This document shows positions 8,118 through 16,090 of a DNA stretch of 64,000 nucleotides, one piece after another; the first letter of the stretch is position 1; the number at the start of each line of letters is the position of its first letter. Source of the stretch: Gemmatimonadota bacterium (GTDB taxonomy: Bacteria; Gemmatimonadota; Gemmatimonadetes; Gemmatimonadales; Gemmatimonadaceae); the NCBI GenBank assembly GCA_020161135.1, contig JAIUOB010000003.1, positions 620,001-684,000 of the forward strand. Direction: 5' to 3'. The translations under genes were made by a program, and so were the position numbers. The notes under the pieces are model-generated. The model was not told the DNA's origin. It searched no databases and was given only the letters and a program-made list of their open reading frames with translations.

Positions 8118-8645
8118 TTACGGAGTCTTGCGCTTGCCGCTGTCGGGCGGCGCGACGGTCGGCGCTGCCCCCGGCGACACCGCGGGGCGCGACGATTGCG
8201 GCACGCTGAAGTCACCCGGTTCATCGGCCGACAGGATGTCCTGCGTCCAATCCTGCGTCTTCTGCAACGGCTGCAACGAGTCGCGGCGGAACTGGATGGC
8301 CATGGCCCACATGCCGGCCGTCACGAACATCAGGTGACTGCGGTACGTGCCAAGCTCGCCGGTCTCCTCGAGACCGTTCGCGACCGTCTTCATGTCGCGA
8401 TTGGTCGCGAAGATGCGGCCCTGCCCGGCCTGAATGGGGGTGCCGGTCTTCGCATCGTGCACCGTCACCCGCCAGTAGATGGGTTCCAGCGCGCGCGTCG
8501 GCTTGGTCTCCGGAGACACCCGGATGGTGAAGTCCTCCGTGCGAAGCCGGAGTTCGTTCTTCGGCGGCGTCCCTGCATCGCAGCCGGCCAGGAGGCCGAC
8601 TGCGCAGGTGATCGCCGCGCCGAGCCGACGCGTGCGCGTGAGCAT
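8118..8645 (-). CDS. Lipoprotein with a YtkA/FixH-like beta-sandwich domain
   Basis: A 175-residue lipoprotein with signal peptide and lipobox LLAGC (Cys near residue 22). The body starts with a strand-rich segment (ELRLRTEDFTIRVSPE) and continues with YWRVTVHDAKTGTPIQ, then GTYRSHLMFVTAGMWAMAIQF. This arrangement resembles the YtkA-like/FixH-like beta-sandwich domain, often found in proteins tied to copper or respiratory assembly; the assignment is tentative. The C-terminus is a disordered Pro/Ser-rich tail. ATG at 8645 shares a base with the ino1 stop codon (TGATG); a GTG 3 bp earlier is also possible. It is probably co-transcribed with ino1. Confidence 0.75.
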   Translation of the reverse strand: MLTRTRRLGAAITCAVGLLAGCDAGTPPKNELRLRTEDFTIRVSPETKPTRALEPIYWRVTVHDAKTGTPIQAGQGRIFATNRDMKTVANGLEETGELGTYRSHLMFVTAGMWAMAIQFRRDSLQPLQKTQDWTQDILSADEPGDFSVPQSSRPAVSPGAAPTVAPPDSGKRKTP

Positions 8646-9976
8646 CACTGATAGTATTCCAGCCCGAGGTGAGTGATCTGCTCCTCACCCATGAGGTGAC
8701 GGAGCGTGTTCTTCAACTTCGTCTGCTGGATGAAAAGGTCGTGCTCCGGCTGCAGTCCCGCAGCAACCGTCGGCGACTTGTAATAGAAGCTTAACCATTC
8801 CTGAATCCCCTTCATCCCGGCGCGCTGCGCGAAGTCCGAGAACAGCGCGAGGTCGAGGACGAGCGGGGCCGCGAGGATGGAGTCGCGGCACAGGAAGTTG
8901 ACCTTGATCTGCATCGGGTAGCCGAGCCACCCCTTGATGTCGATGTTGTCCCAACCTTCCTTGTTGTCGCCGCGCGGCGGGTAGTAGTTGATGCGCACGA
9001 CGTGCGAGAAGTCCTTGTACAGCTCGGGGTACTTCTCGGGCTGCAGGATGGTGTGCAGCACGCTGAGCTTCGACTCCTCCTTCGTCTTGAACGACGCGGG
9101 ATCGTCGAGCACCTCGCCATCGCGGTTGCCGAGGATGTTGGTGGAGTACCAGCCCTCGAGGCCGAGCATGCGCGCCTTCATGCCCGGCGCGATGACGGTC
9201 TTCATCCAGGTCTGGCCGGTCTTGAAGTCCTTGCCGGAGATCGCCACGCCCTTCCGGTTGGCGAGGTCGACCAGTGCCGGGAAGTCGGCCGAGAGGTTCG
9301 GCGCGCCGTTGCAGTAGGCGACACCTTCCATGATGGCGGCGTAGGCGTACAGCATCGACGGGGCGATGGCCTCGTCATTGGCGTCCATCGCGGCTTCGAA
9401 CGCCTCGATCGTCTGGTGCTGCGGGCCGGCCTTGATGAAGATCTCCGTCGAGCCGCACCACACCATCGCGCCGCGCGTCGCCCCGCTGTCCGCCATCACC
9501 TTGCGGATGTCGGCGCGGATCTGCTCCGCGAGGTCGCGCTTGGTCTTGCCGGACTTGACGTTCGTCGCGCCGGTGATGCGCGTGACGTACTTGTTCTCGA
9601 AGACCGCCGGCATGGGCTTGATGGCCTTGAGGAAGTCGGCGATGGGCTCGATGTCGTCCTTGACCAGCACGCCGGCCTTGGTGGCCGCCGTGTAGGCGTC
9701 ATCCGGGATCGGGTCCCAGGCGCCGAAGACGATGTCGTCGAGCGACGCGAGCGGCACGAAGTCCCGGATGAGCGGGCTGCGGTTGTCGGTGCGCTTGCCG
9801 AGGCGGATGGTCGCCATCTGCGTGAGCGAACCGATGGGCACCGACAGGCCGCGGCGCACACGCTCGACGCCCGCGATGAAGGTGGTCGCCACCGCGCCGA
9901 GGCCCGGCGTGAAGATCGCGAGCTTGCCCGTCGCAGGGGCGATGGACGCGGGGGTGCCGCGGGTCGAGTCGGACAC
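8645..9976 (-). CDS. ino1: Inositol-3-phosphate synthase
   Basis: This NAD-dependent enzyme isomerises glucose 6-phosphate to myo-inositol 1(3)-phosphate in the cytoplasm. The 443 residues match the full length of the bacterial type. They include an N-terminal NAD-binding segment (FTPGLGAVATTFIAGV), the GATRGAMVWCGSTE region, SGKDFKTGQTWMKT, STNILGNRDGEVLDDP and KVNFLCRDSILAAPLVLDL, all characteristic of the family. The start is GTG at 9976. The gene lies 5 bp after a CDP-alcohol phosphatidyltransferase gene, so the two almost certainly form a unit. Inositol phosphate is then the likely head-group for that lipid enzyme. Confidence 0.94.
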   Translation of the reverse strand: MSDSTRGTPASIAPATGKLAIFTPGLGAVATTFIAGVERVRRGLSVPIGSLTQMATIRLGKRTDNRSPLIRDFVPLASLDDIVFGAWDPIPDDAYTAATKAGVLVKDDIEPIADFLKAIKPMPAVFENKYVTRITGATNVKSGKTKRDLAEQIRADIRKVMADSGATRGAMVWCGSTEIFIKAGPQHQTIEAFEAAMDANDEAIAPSMLYAYAAIMEGVAYCNGAPNLSADFPALVDLANRKGVAISGKDFKTGQTWMKTVIAPGMKARMLGLEGWYSTNILGNRDGEVLDDPASFKTKEESKLSVLHTILQPEKYPELYKDFSHVVRINYYPPRGDNKEGWDNIDIKGWLGYPMQIKVNFLCRDSILAAPLVLDLALFSDFAQRAGMKGIQEWLSFYYKSPTVAAGLQPEHDLFIQQTKLKNTLRHLMGEEQITHLGLEYYQ

Positions 9977-9981
9977 TGCGT

Positions 9982-10623
9982 TTAGTCTCCCGAGGTAGTT
10001 GAAGGCGGCGCCGCGGTCGTGATGCGGTGCACGTAGGCCATGCGCTGGAAGAAGGTGATCCAGGCGGTGACCGCCAGCAGCGACACGATGCCGGCCAGAA
10101 TCCAGCCGTGCAGCGCGAGGCCGAAGAACGCCTGCGGCGCCGACAGCAGCGTGATGCGCTCCGGCCGCTGCAGCATGCCCACGCGCGCCGAGAAGCCCAG
10201 CCCCTCGGCGCGCGCGTTGGTGTACGACGTCAGAAACGTCGCAATGAGCCCGAGCACGGAGACGACGACCATGTCATGGCGTCCGTGGACCGGATGCGTG
10301 GCGTAGAACACCACCAGGCCGCCGAGCAGGAAGCCATCGGCGACACGATCGAGGGTCGAGTCGTAGAAGGCGCCGAACGTCGAGGTGGTCCCCGTGCGTC
10401 GCGCGACGGTGCCGTCGAGGACATCGAACAGCGCCGTCAAGCCGAGGAACCAGCCCCCGGTGCGGATATGCCCCGTCGCGAAGATCGCCCCCGCGATGCA
10501 GGTGCAGCACGTGCCGATCGTGGTGATCGTGTTCGGGCGCACCCGCCGGGCCACGAGCCAGTCTGCCACGGGGGCGATGACGGCGAGGTACCCGCGCTGG
10601 ATGGCGCTCCAGAGTGCTTGCAT
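9982..10623 (-). CDS. CDP-alcohol phosphatidyltransferase, probable phosphatidylinositol(-phosphate) synthase
   Basis: An integral membrane enzyme that moves a phosphatidyl group from CDP-diacylglycerol to an alcohol. The 213 residues contain the complete family signature between residues 67 and 92: Asp67, Asp70-Gly71, Ala74-Arg75, Gly84, Asp88 and Asp92, in the exact D-x2-DG-x2-AR-x8-G-x3-D-x3-D spacing. About five to six hydrophobic helices surround it. Family members make PG, PS, PI phosphate or archaetidyl lipids. The gene directly downstream encodes inositol-phosphate synthase (5 bp gap), so the acceptor is inferred to be inositol 1-phosphate. This substrate is inferred, not shown. ATG at 10623. 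Confidence 0.88.
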   Translation of the reverse strand: MQALWSAIQRGYLAVIAPVADWLVARRVRPNTITTIGTCCTCIAGAIFATGHIRTGGWFLGLTALFDVLDGTVARRTGTTSTFGAFYDSTLDRVADGFLLGGLVVFYATHPVHGRHDMVVVSVLGLIATFLTSYTNARAEGLGFSARVGMLQRPERITLLSAPQAFFGLALHGWILAGIVSLLAVTAWITFFQRMAYVHRITTAAPPSTTSGD

Positions 10624-10691
10624 CAGGACGGCGTGGACGGGAAGCGGACGCGACTGGTCACGAGCCCGGGAAAGCTAGGCCCCGCCGGGGA

Positions 10692-12104
10692 TCAACGGTA
10701 GAGATGGTACCGGCGAACGTCCTTTTCGAAGGCGATCACGTTCGGCAGCACGCGATCGAGCACGGCGTCGGGGTCGGCGCCGCCCTGCAGCGCCTCGCGC
10801 ACCCGGGTGCTCCCCATGCGCTGGTCGAAGCCCGCCGGCGTGAGACGCAGCGAGTCACGATGCACGCGCGTGAGAGCCCAGAGCAGCGCGGCACCGATGC
10901 GGGCGGGCTGCACACGCTCCCGGTCGAGGAGCTCGAGGCGAATGCCCGGGATCGCCTTGCCCGCGTACTTGCCATCGCCGGGATTCTGCGGGGTGAACCG
11001 GTCGACCTTGAACTTCACCCCGGTCAACGAGAGATCCTCGAGGAGCCGCACGAGCGAATCGGCACGGAACCAGGGTGCCCCGATGCGCTGGAAGGGCTCG
11101 CCAGTCCCCCGCCCCACGGAGACGTTGCTGGACTCGAACGGCACGAGCGCAGGATAGAAGATGGCGCTCGTGAGGTTGGGCATGTTGGGCGATGGCTTCA
11201 CCCAGGGCAGCTCGGTATCGTCGAACCACATCGTCCGGCGCCAATTGCGCATCGGCACGACCGTGAGTCGGGTGTTCATCTTGAACTGGCCGACGAACAG
11301 GCGGGCGAGTTCTCCCATCGTGAGCCCGTGGCGCAGCGGCATCGGGTACAGCGCGAAGCCATTCATGGTACCCGTGGCGGTCGGGTACGCCGGATTGGCC
11401 AGGGCCGAGTCGAGCAGCGGGCCCTCCGTGTAGGCGCCGGAGAGCGGATTCGGCCGGTCGAGGACCACGACGGGGATCCCCCGTCGCTCCCCGGCCTGCA
11501 TGGCGTACAGCACCACACCCACATACGTCCATGTGCGGGTGCCGATGTCCTGGAGATCCACCACCAGCACGTCGACATCGCGCAAGAGGCTGTCGGGGGG
11601 CGCCATCGTGCGGCGCTGATAGAGGGAGTAGATCGGAAGCGCGGTCTTGGCGTCGGTCTCGTCGGCGAGATCCTCCCGGTCGGCGCTGCCCGTGGCGCCA
11701 TGCTCGGGGGCGAACAGCTTGACGAGTCGCACGCCAGCCTGCTGCGCCCGCGGATCGGCGAAGAGCAGGTCGATGCTGCGGCGCCCCTTCTCGTCGACAC
11801 CGGTGTGGTTGGTGACCAGCGCGACGCGCTTGCCGGCCACGAGCTTGATGCTATCGTCCAGCAGCACGGTGATGCCCGGTCGCACCTTGCGGTCACGGAG
11901 CCGCGCGACCGACATCATCGGACCGTCGTCGTCACCGGGTGGGGGTGCGGCCGGACGACGCGGCCCGCACGCGGCGGCGGCCAGCACGAGCAGGGCGGCG
12001 CGGGCCCAGCGCGCCGCACGGCGTGGCGCCGCGGCGGCAGCCGGACCGCTCGCGGTGCCTGTTCGAGGTGGCTGCATCGAATCCTGCGCTCTGGTAGCCG
12101 TCAC
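10692..12104 (-). CDS. namZ: Exo-beta-N-acetylmuramidase NamZ-like lipoprotein (DUF1343, GH171)
   Basis: NamZ removes terminal MurNAc from peptidoglycan fragments outside the cytoplasm. The protein has a basic N-terminus, a hydrophobic segment and a lipobox AAAC, so it is probably a lipoprotein. The DUF1343 domain fills the rest, with RVALVTNHTGVD, KLFAPEHG, DVLVVDLQDIGTRTWTY, DRPNPL, EGPLLD and VGRGTGEPFQRIGAPW. GTG at 12104 is chosen because AGGGAG lies about 9 bp upstream; ATG at 12077 is an alternative and also keeps the signal peptide. It diverges from a serine hydrolase related to AmiE, with 95 bp between the starts. NamZ and AmiE neighbour each other in Bacillus as well. Confidence 0.9.
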   Translation of the reverse strand: MTATRAQDSMQPPRTGTASGPAAAAAPRRAARWARAALLVLAAAACGPRRPAAPPPGDDDGPMMSVARLRDRKVRPGITVLLDDSIKLVAGKRVALVTNHTGVDEKGRRSIDLLFADPRAQQAGVRLVKLFAPEHGATGSADREDLADETDAKTALPIYSLYQRRTMAPPDSLLRDVDVLVVDLQDIGTRTWTYVGVVLYAMQAGERRGIPVVVLDRPNPLSGAYTEGPLLDSALANPAYPTATGTMNGFALYPMPLRHGLTMGELARLFVGQFKMNTRLTVVPMRNWRRTMWFDDTELPWVKPSPNMPNLTSAIFYPALVPFESSNVSVGRGTGEPFQRIGAPWFRADSLVRLLEDLSLTGVKFKVDRFTPQNPGDGKYAGKAIPGIRLELLDRERVQPARIGAALLWALTRVHRDSLRLTPAGFDQRMGSTRVREALQGGADPDAVLDRVLPNVIAFEKDVRRYHLYR

Positions 12105-12199
12105 GCGTGATCTCTCCCTAGGTTTCCGGCGCGTCCGCGCCCTCACCGCCAACACATGAACCGCCCGGTTCCCCATATCGCGCCGCCTGGCGCTTCGAC

Positions 12200-13432
12200 A
12201 TGAACGCACCCCGCCGCGTCTTTCTCAAGGCGCCCGCACGCGCCGTGACGGTCGCCCTCCTGCTCCTCGGCGTCGGCTGCGCGCCCCGTGCGGCGATCCG
12301 CCCCGTCGCCCCCGTGCCGGCCAACGCCCGCGCAGCGGTCCTCGACAGCGTGCGCGCGGTCCTGGCGCGGGCCGTTGCCGACAGTGCGTTCCCCGGGGCC
12401 TACGCGGTCGTCGGGACCGCTGACGGCGTGCTGGCCGAGTATGGCGTGGGCCAGCTGGATGCCGCCGATCGCACCCGTCCCAGCGCCCGCACGGTCTGGG
12501 ATCTCGCGTCGCTGACCAAGGTGGTTGGGACCACCAGTGCCATGCTGCAGCTCGTCGGGAGTGGGCGCGTGGCGCTCGATACGCCGGTCGTGCGGTACCT
12601 CCCCGACTGGCGCGCCCGCGGCGCCGATCGCGTGACCGTGCGTCAGTTGCTGGCGCACGCGTCGGGGCTGCCGGCGTGGCGCGCCCTGTACAAGGAGAGC
12701 GACACGAAGCCCGAGGCACTCGCGCAACTGTTCGCAACTCCTCCAGACACCGCGCCGGGCATCCGGTTCCTCTATAGCGATCTGGGCTTCATCCTGTTGG
12801 GCCAGCTCGTCGAGCGCGTGTCCGGCGAGCCCCTCGATCGCTATGTGGTGCAGCACGTCTTCGCGCCGCTCGGCATGCGCGACACCCGCTACCTGCCGCC
12901 CGCGAACTGGCGGGCCCGCGTTGCGCCGACGGAGATCGATTCCTGGCGCCAGCGCCACCTGCGCGGCGAGGTGCACGACGAGAACGCCTCGCGGCTCGAG
13001 GGCGTGAGCGGCCACGCCGGGCTCTTCTCCACCGCGCAGGACCTGTCGCGCTTCGCGCGGGCCTACCTCAACGGCGGTGTGCTGGACGGCACGCGCGTAT
13101 TCGATTCCGCCACGGTGGCCACGTTCACCCGGGTGCAGGATCCCGCGGTGTCGAAGCGCGCGCTTGGCTGGGAGACGCCGACCGGGCGGAACTCTGCCGG
13201 CACGCGCCTCTCCCCGGTGGCGTTCGGGCACACCGGCTTCACCGGCACGTCGCTCTGGATGGACCCCCAGCGCGGCGTCTTCGTCCTGCTGCTCACCAAC
13301 CGCGTGAATCCGACCCGCAACAACACCAAGGTGGGGGGCGTCCGCACGGCGCTGGCCGACGCGGTGGTGGGCGCCGTCGAACGGGCGGGTGGCCTTCCCG
13401 CGGCGGGTGCCGCCGGGGGGCGCGCGCGGTGA
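12200..13432 (+). CDS. Serine hydrolase, beta-lactamase family (AmiE/EstB-like) lipoprotein
   Basis: A 410-residue penicillin-binding-protein/class C beta-lactamase-fold hydrolase. It has an N-terminal signal and lipobox (LGVGC, Cys27). Ser104-xx-Lys107 in DLASLTKVVG is the nucleophile motif, Tyr192-Ser-Asp replaces the second motif YxN, and HTGFTGTS near residue 343 is the third motif. HASGLP near 153 is also typical. The YSD variant is common in esterase/amidase branches. In Bacillus the NamZ neighbour of this type (AmiE) removes peptides from MurNAc; a similar role is inferred here from the divergent namZ. Together they would release MurNAc and peptide from wall fragments. Confidence 0.88.
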   Translation: MNAPRRVFLKAPARAVTVALLLLGVGCAPRAAIRPVAPVPANARAAVLDSVRAVLARAVADSAFPGAYAVVGTADGVLAEYGVGQLDAADRTRPSARTVWDLASLTKVVGTTSAMLQLVGSGRVALDTPVVRYLPDWRARGADRVTVRQLLAHASGLPAWRALYKESDTKPEALAQLFATPPDTAPGIRFLYSDLGFILLGQLVERVSGEPLDRYVVQHVFAPLGMRDTRYLPPANWRARVAPTEIDSWRQRHLRGEVHDENASRLEGVSGHAGLFSTAQDLSRFARAYLNGGVLDGTRVFDSATVATFTRVQDPAVSKRALGWETPTGRNSAGTRLSPVAFGHTGFTGTSLWMDPQRGVFVLLLTNRVNPTRNNTKVGGVRTALADAVVGAVERAGGLPAAGAAGGRAR

Positions 13433-13508
13433 CGGGCGCGGCTCCACGGCCGCGGGGGGCGCAGCTCCTACTGCCCGCCCCGACGCCCGAGGAGCCCTGT
13501 GTGCTGTA

Positions 13509-13538
13509 TTGCAAGGGGAGCGATCCGCTCGCTATTTT
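13509..13538 (+). promoter_or_regulatory. Candidate erpA promoter with a dyad in the spacer
   Basis: TTGCAA (13509-13514) and TATTTT (13533-13538) form a plausible sigma-70 type promoter with an 18-bp spacer. The spacer contains a perfect inverted repeat, GAGCG-ATC-CGCTC (13518-13530). It lies about 110 bp upstream of the Fe-S carrier gene. A dyad in a long spacer is typical of MerR-type control. The same hairpin followed by T residues could instead be a weak terminator for the serine hydrolase gene. Confidence 0.35.
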
Positions 13539-13648
13539 TCTCGCAGCAGGACAGGACACGGGTCGCGTAGCCGCTCGCGAGGGCGACGGCTGGCGGGCCG
13601 GTCCGTCTATCAGGCCGGGCAACGCCTCGGTCGACCTGGAGGACAGCG

Positions 13649-14005
13649 ATGAGCACGATGCAGCAGCCGGATGTGATGGTGATCCTGACGCCTGTGGCCG
13701 CGGGCGAAGTGCGGAAGTTCATGGACGCCGAGGGCGTCACCCCGGACCAGGGCGGCCTGCGGGTGTCGGTGATGCCCGGCGGGTGCAGCGGCTTCAAGTA
13801 CGGCCTCGTCATCGAGGACAAGAACGCCGAGGACGACCTCACCCTCGAGGTGGAAGGGATCAAGATCTTCGTCGATCCCTTCTCGGCGCAGTACCTGAGC
13901 GGCACGACGATCGACTACGTCTCGTCGATGCAGGGCTCGGGCTTCACGTTCAAGAACCCGAACAGCACCGGCGGCTGCGGCTGCGGCAGCTCGTTCTCGG
14001 CGTAA
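13649..14005 (+). CDS. erpA: A-type iron-sulfur cluster carrier/insertion protein
   Basis: A-type carriers (IscA, ErpA, SufA) hold an Fe-S cluster and pass it to apo-enzymes in the cytoplasm. The 118 residues have the three invariant cysteines: Cys46 in PGGCSGFKYG, and Cys110 and Cys112 in GGCGCGSSF at the C-terminus. Length is normal (105-120). A strong Shine-Dalgarno, GGAGG at 13638-13642, precedes ATG 13649 by 6 bp and fixes the start. It stands alone between a serine hydrolase and the NagB fusion. Which carrier subtype it represents cannot be decided; ErpA is the best label. The Alternative Complex III and other Fe-S proteins in this window would need such a carrier. Confidence 0.92.
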   Translation: MSTMQQPDVMVILTPVAAGEVRKFMDAEGVTPDQGGLRVSVMPGGCSGFKYGLVIEDKNAEDDLTLEVEGIKIFVDPFSAQYLSGTTIDYVSSMQGSGFTFKNPNSTGGCGCGSSFSA

Positions 14006-14047
14006 CCGTCCTGCGCGTCCGGGTCGCTCGGCGACCCGGCGTGCCGG

Positions 14048-16054
14048 ATGTCGCAGGTCCCCACCTTCACACCTCCCCAGTCAATGGCCACGGTCACTCC
14101 GGCGGCCACTGATGCCATCCAGGCCCGTCCGCTCGGCGCGAGCGGCGGGCCTGTGCGCGTCAGTCGGTCGCCGTTCGCTCACCCCGGCGTCACGGGCACT
14201 GCCCGCGAGCGCATCCCCACCGTCATCATCGACGAACACGAGGCGATGGCGCGCGTCGTGGCGGGGCGCATCGCCACCCTCATCCGCACGGCGGCCAGCG
14301 AGGGACGCACCGTCGTCCTCGGGCTCGCCACCGGCTCGACGCCGATCGGCGTGTATCGCGAGCTCATTCGCCTGCATCGCGAGGAGGGGCTGAGCTTCCG
14401 TCGGGTGGTGACGTTCAACCTGGACGAGTACTACCCGATGCTGCCGGACAGCATCCACTCGTACCATCGGTTCATGTGGGAGAACCTGTTCTCGCACGTG
14501 GACATCGATCCGGCGAACGTGCACATCCCCGACGGCGCGCTGGCGCGGGCGGATGTCGACGCGGCATGTGCGGCGTACGAGGCCGCGATCGAGGCGGCCG
14601 GAGGCATCGACTTCCAGCTGCTCGGCATCGGCAAGACGGGCCACATCGGCTTCAACGAGCCCGGCTCGGGGGAGACGAGCCGCACGCGCCTCGTGCACCT
14701 CGACACGATCACGCGTCGCGACGCGGCCGCCGACTTCTTCGGCGAGGAGAACGTCCCGCGTGAAGCGATCACGATGGGCATCGCGACCATCATGGGCGCG
14801 CGTGAGATCGCGATCCTCGCGACCGGCGAGCACAAGAGCGCCATCGTGCGCCGCTCGGTCGAGGGCGAGATCGACCGCGCCGTCGCCGCGACGTTCCTCC
14901 AGCGCCATCCCAACACGACGTTCTATGTCGACGAGGCGGCCGCGGTCGACCTCACGCGCGTGGCCACGCCGTGGCTCATCGACGAAGTGGTGTGGGAAGA
15001 GTCGCTGGCCGTGCGCGCGGTGACGTGGCTCGCGGGCAAGGTGGGCAAGGCGATCCTCAAGCTCACGCAGCACGACTATGCCGAGCATTCGCTCAACTCG
15101 CTGGTGCTGCAGCACGGCTCGCCCGGCGCCGTGAACGGCCTGGTGTTCAACATCCTGGGCGCGAAGATCCGCGGGAAGAGCAAGTTGCCACGTGGGCTCC
15201 GCACCATCTGCTTCTCGCCGCACCCCGACGACGACGTGATCTCGATGGGCGGCATTCTCCGCAAGTTCGTGGAGAACGGCAACGACATGACCGTCGCGTA
15301 CATGACGAGCGGCAACATCGCGGTGTTCGACCACGATGTGCGGCGATACATGGACTTCCTCGAGCGACTCGACAGCGAGCGCCTGCACGGCGGCGAGACA
15401 TCGTCGCAGTCGGTGCGCACGCTGGCCGCGACGGTGCACGACTTCCTGGCGCGCAAGCATGCCGGCGAAGTCGACATCCCCGAGGTGCAGGACATCAAGC
15501 GCATCATCCGCGAGTCGGAGGCGGTGAGCGGCATCGAGGTGATGGGACTCTCCCGCGCGAATGCGCGCTTCCTCAACCTCCCGTTCTACCAGACGGGCAA
15601 GGTGCGCAAGGACCCCATCGGCCCGGCCGACGTGGCCATTGTCGCCGACCTGCTGCGCGAGTTGCAGCCCGAGCTGATCTTCGTCGCCGGTGACCTGTCC
15701 GACCCGCACGGCACGCACCGCATGTGCAAGGAAGCCATCGACCGCGCCCTCGAGGAGGTGTATGGCGGTCAGGCGGCGGCGTCACGCCCGGAGGTGTGGC
15801 TGTATCGCGGCGCGTGGCAGGAGTGGCCGGTAACCGAGGCCACGGTGCTCGTGCCGCTCTCGCAGGAGGAGCTGACGCTCAAGATCCAGGCGATCTTCAA
15901 GCACCAGTCGCAGAAGGACTCGGCGCCGTTCCCGGGTCAGGACGAGCGGGAGTTCTGGCAGCGCGTCGAACAGCGCAACAAGACGACCGCGCGACAGCTC
16001 GACGACCTCGGCCTCGCCGAGTACTTCGCCATGGAAGCGTATGTCATCGCCTGA
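14048..16054 (+). CDS. nagB: Glucosamine-6-phosphate deaminase fused to a PIG-L/LmbE deacetylase-like domain
   Basis: A 668-residue fusion. Residues about 50-330 are NagB (glucosamine 6-phosphate to fructose 6-phosphate plus ammonia): LATGSTPIG near 94-102, FNLDEYY near 124, SYHRFMWENLF, GIGKTGHIGFNEPG near 193-206, and EHKSAIVRRSVEG. Residues about 378-600 form a PIG-L (LmbE-type, zinc-dependent N-deacetylase) domain with PHPDDD at 391-396 and DPHGTH at about 552-557, so both metal motifs are intact. Some Bacteroidetes NagB proteins share this layout. The fusion could remove N-acetyl groups and deaminate in one chain, but the PIG-L substrate is unknown. The start is uncertain: ATG 14048 or ATG 14084. 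Confidence 0.9.
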   Translation: MSQVPTFTPPQSMATVTPAATDAIQARPLGASGGPVRVSRSPFAHPGVTGTARERIPTVIIDEHEAMARVVAGRIATLIRTAASEGRTVVLGLATGSTPIGVYRELIRLHREEGLSFRRVVTFNLDEYYPMLPDSIHSYHRFMWENLFSHVDIDPANVHIPDGALARADVDAACAAYEAAIEAAGGIDFQLLGIGKTGHIGFNEPGSGETSRTRLVHLDTITRRDAAADFFGEENVPREAITMGIATIMGAREIAILATGEHKSAIVRRSVEGEIDRAVAATFLQRHPNTTFYVDEAAAVDLTRVATPWLIDEVVWEESLAVRAVTWLAGKVGKAILKLTQHDYAEHSLNSLVLQHGSPGAVNGLVFNILGAKIRGKSKLPRGLRTICFSPHPDDDVISMGGILRKFVENGNDMTVAYMTSGNIAVFDHDVRRYMDFLERLDSERLHGGETSSQSVRTLAATVHDFLARKHAGEVDIPEVQDIKRIIRESEAVSGIEVMGLSRANARFLNLPFYQTGKVRKDPIGPADVAIVADLLRELQPELIFVAGDLSDPHGTHRMCKEAIDRALEEVYGGQAAASRPEVWLYRGAWQEWPVTEATVLVPLSQEELTLKIQAIFKHQSQKDSAPFPGQDEREFWQRVEQRNKTTARQLDDLGLAEYFAMEAYVIA

Positions 16055-16090
16055 CGCGCGCACGCGCGCCGCGTGCCCGGCGGTGTCCGC

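Noticed and set aside
13429..14112. A plus-strand frame overlapping the serine hydrolase end and the Fe-S carrier gene
   Set aside because: The carrier gene has three invariant cysteines and a strong Shine-Dalgarno in another frame. This frame is a shadow over it.
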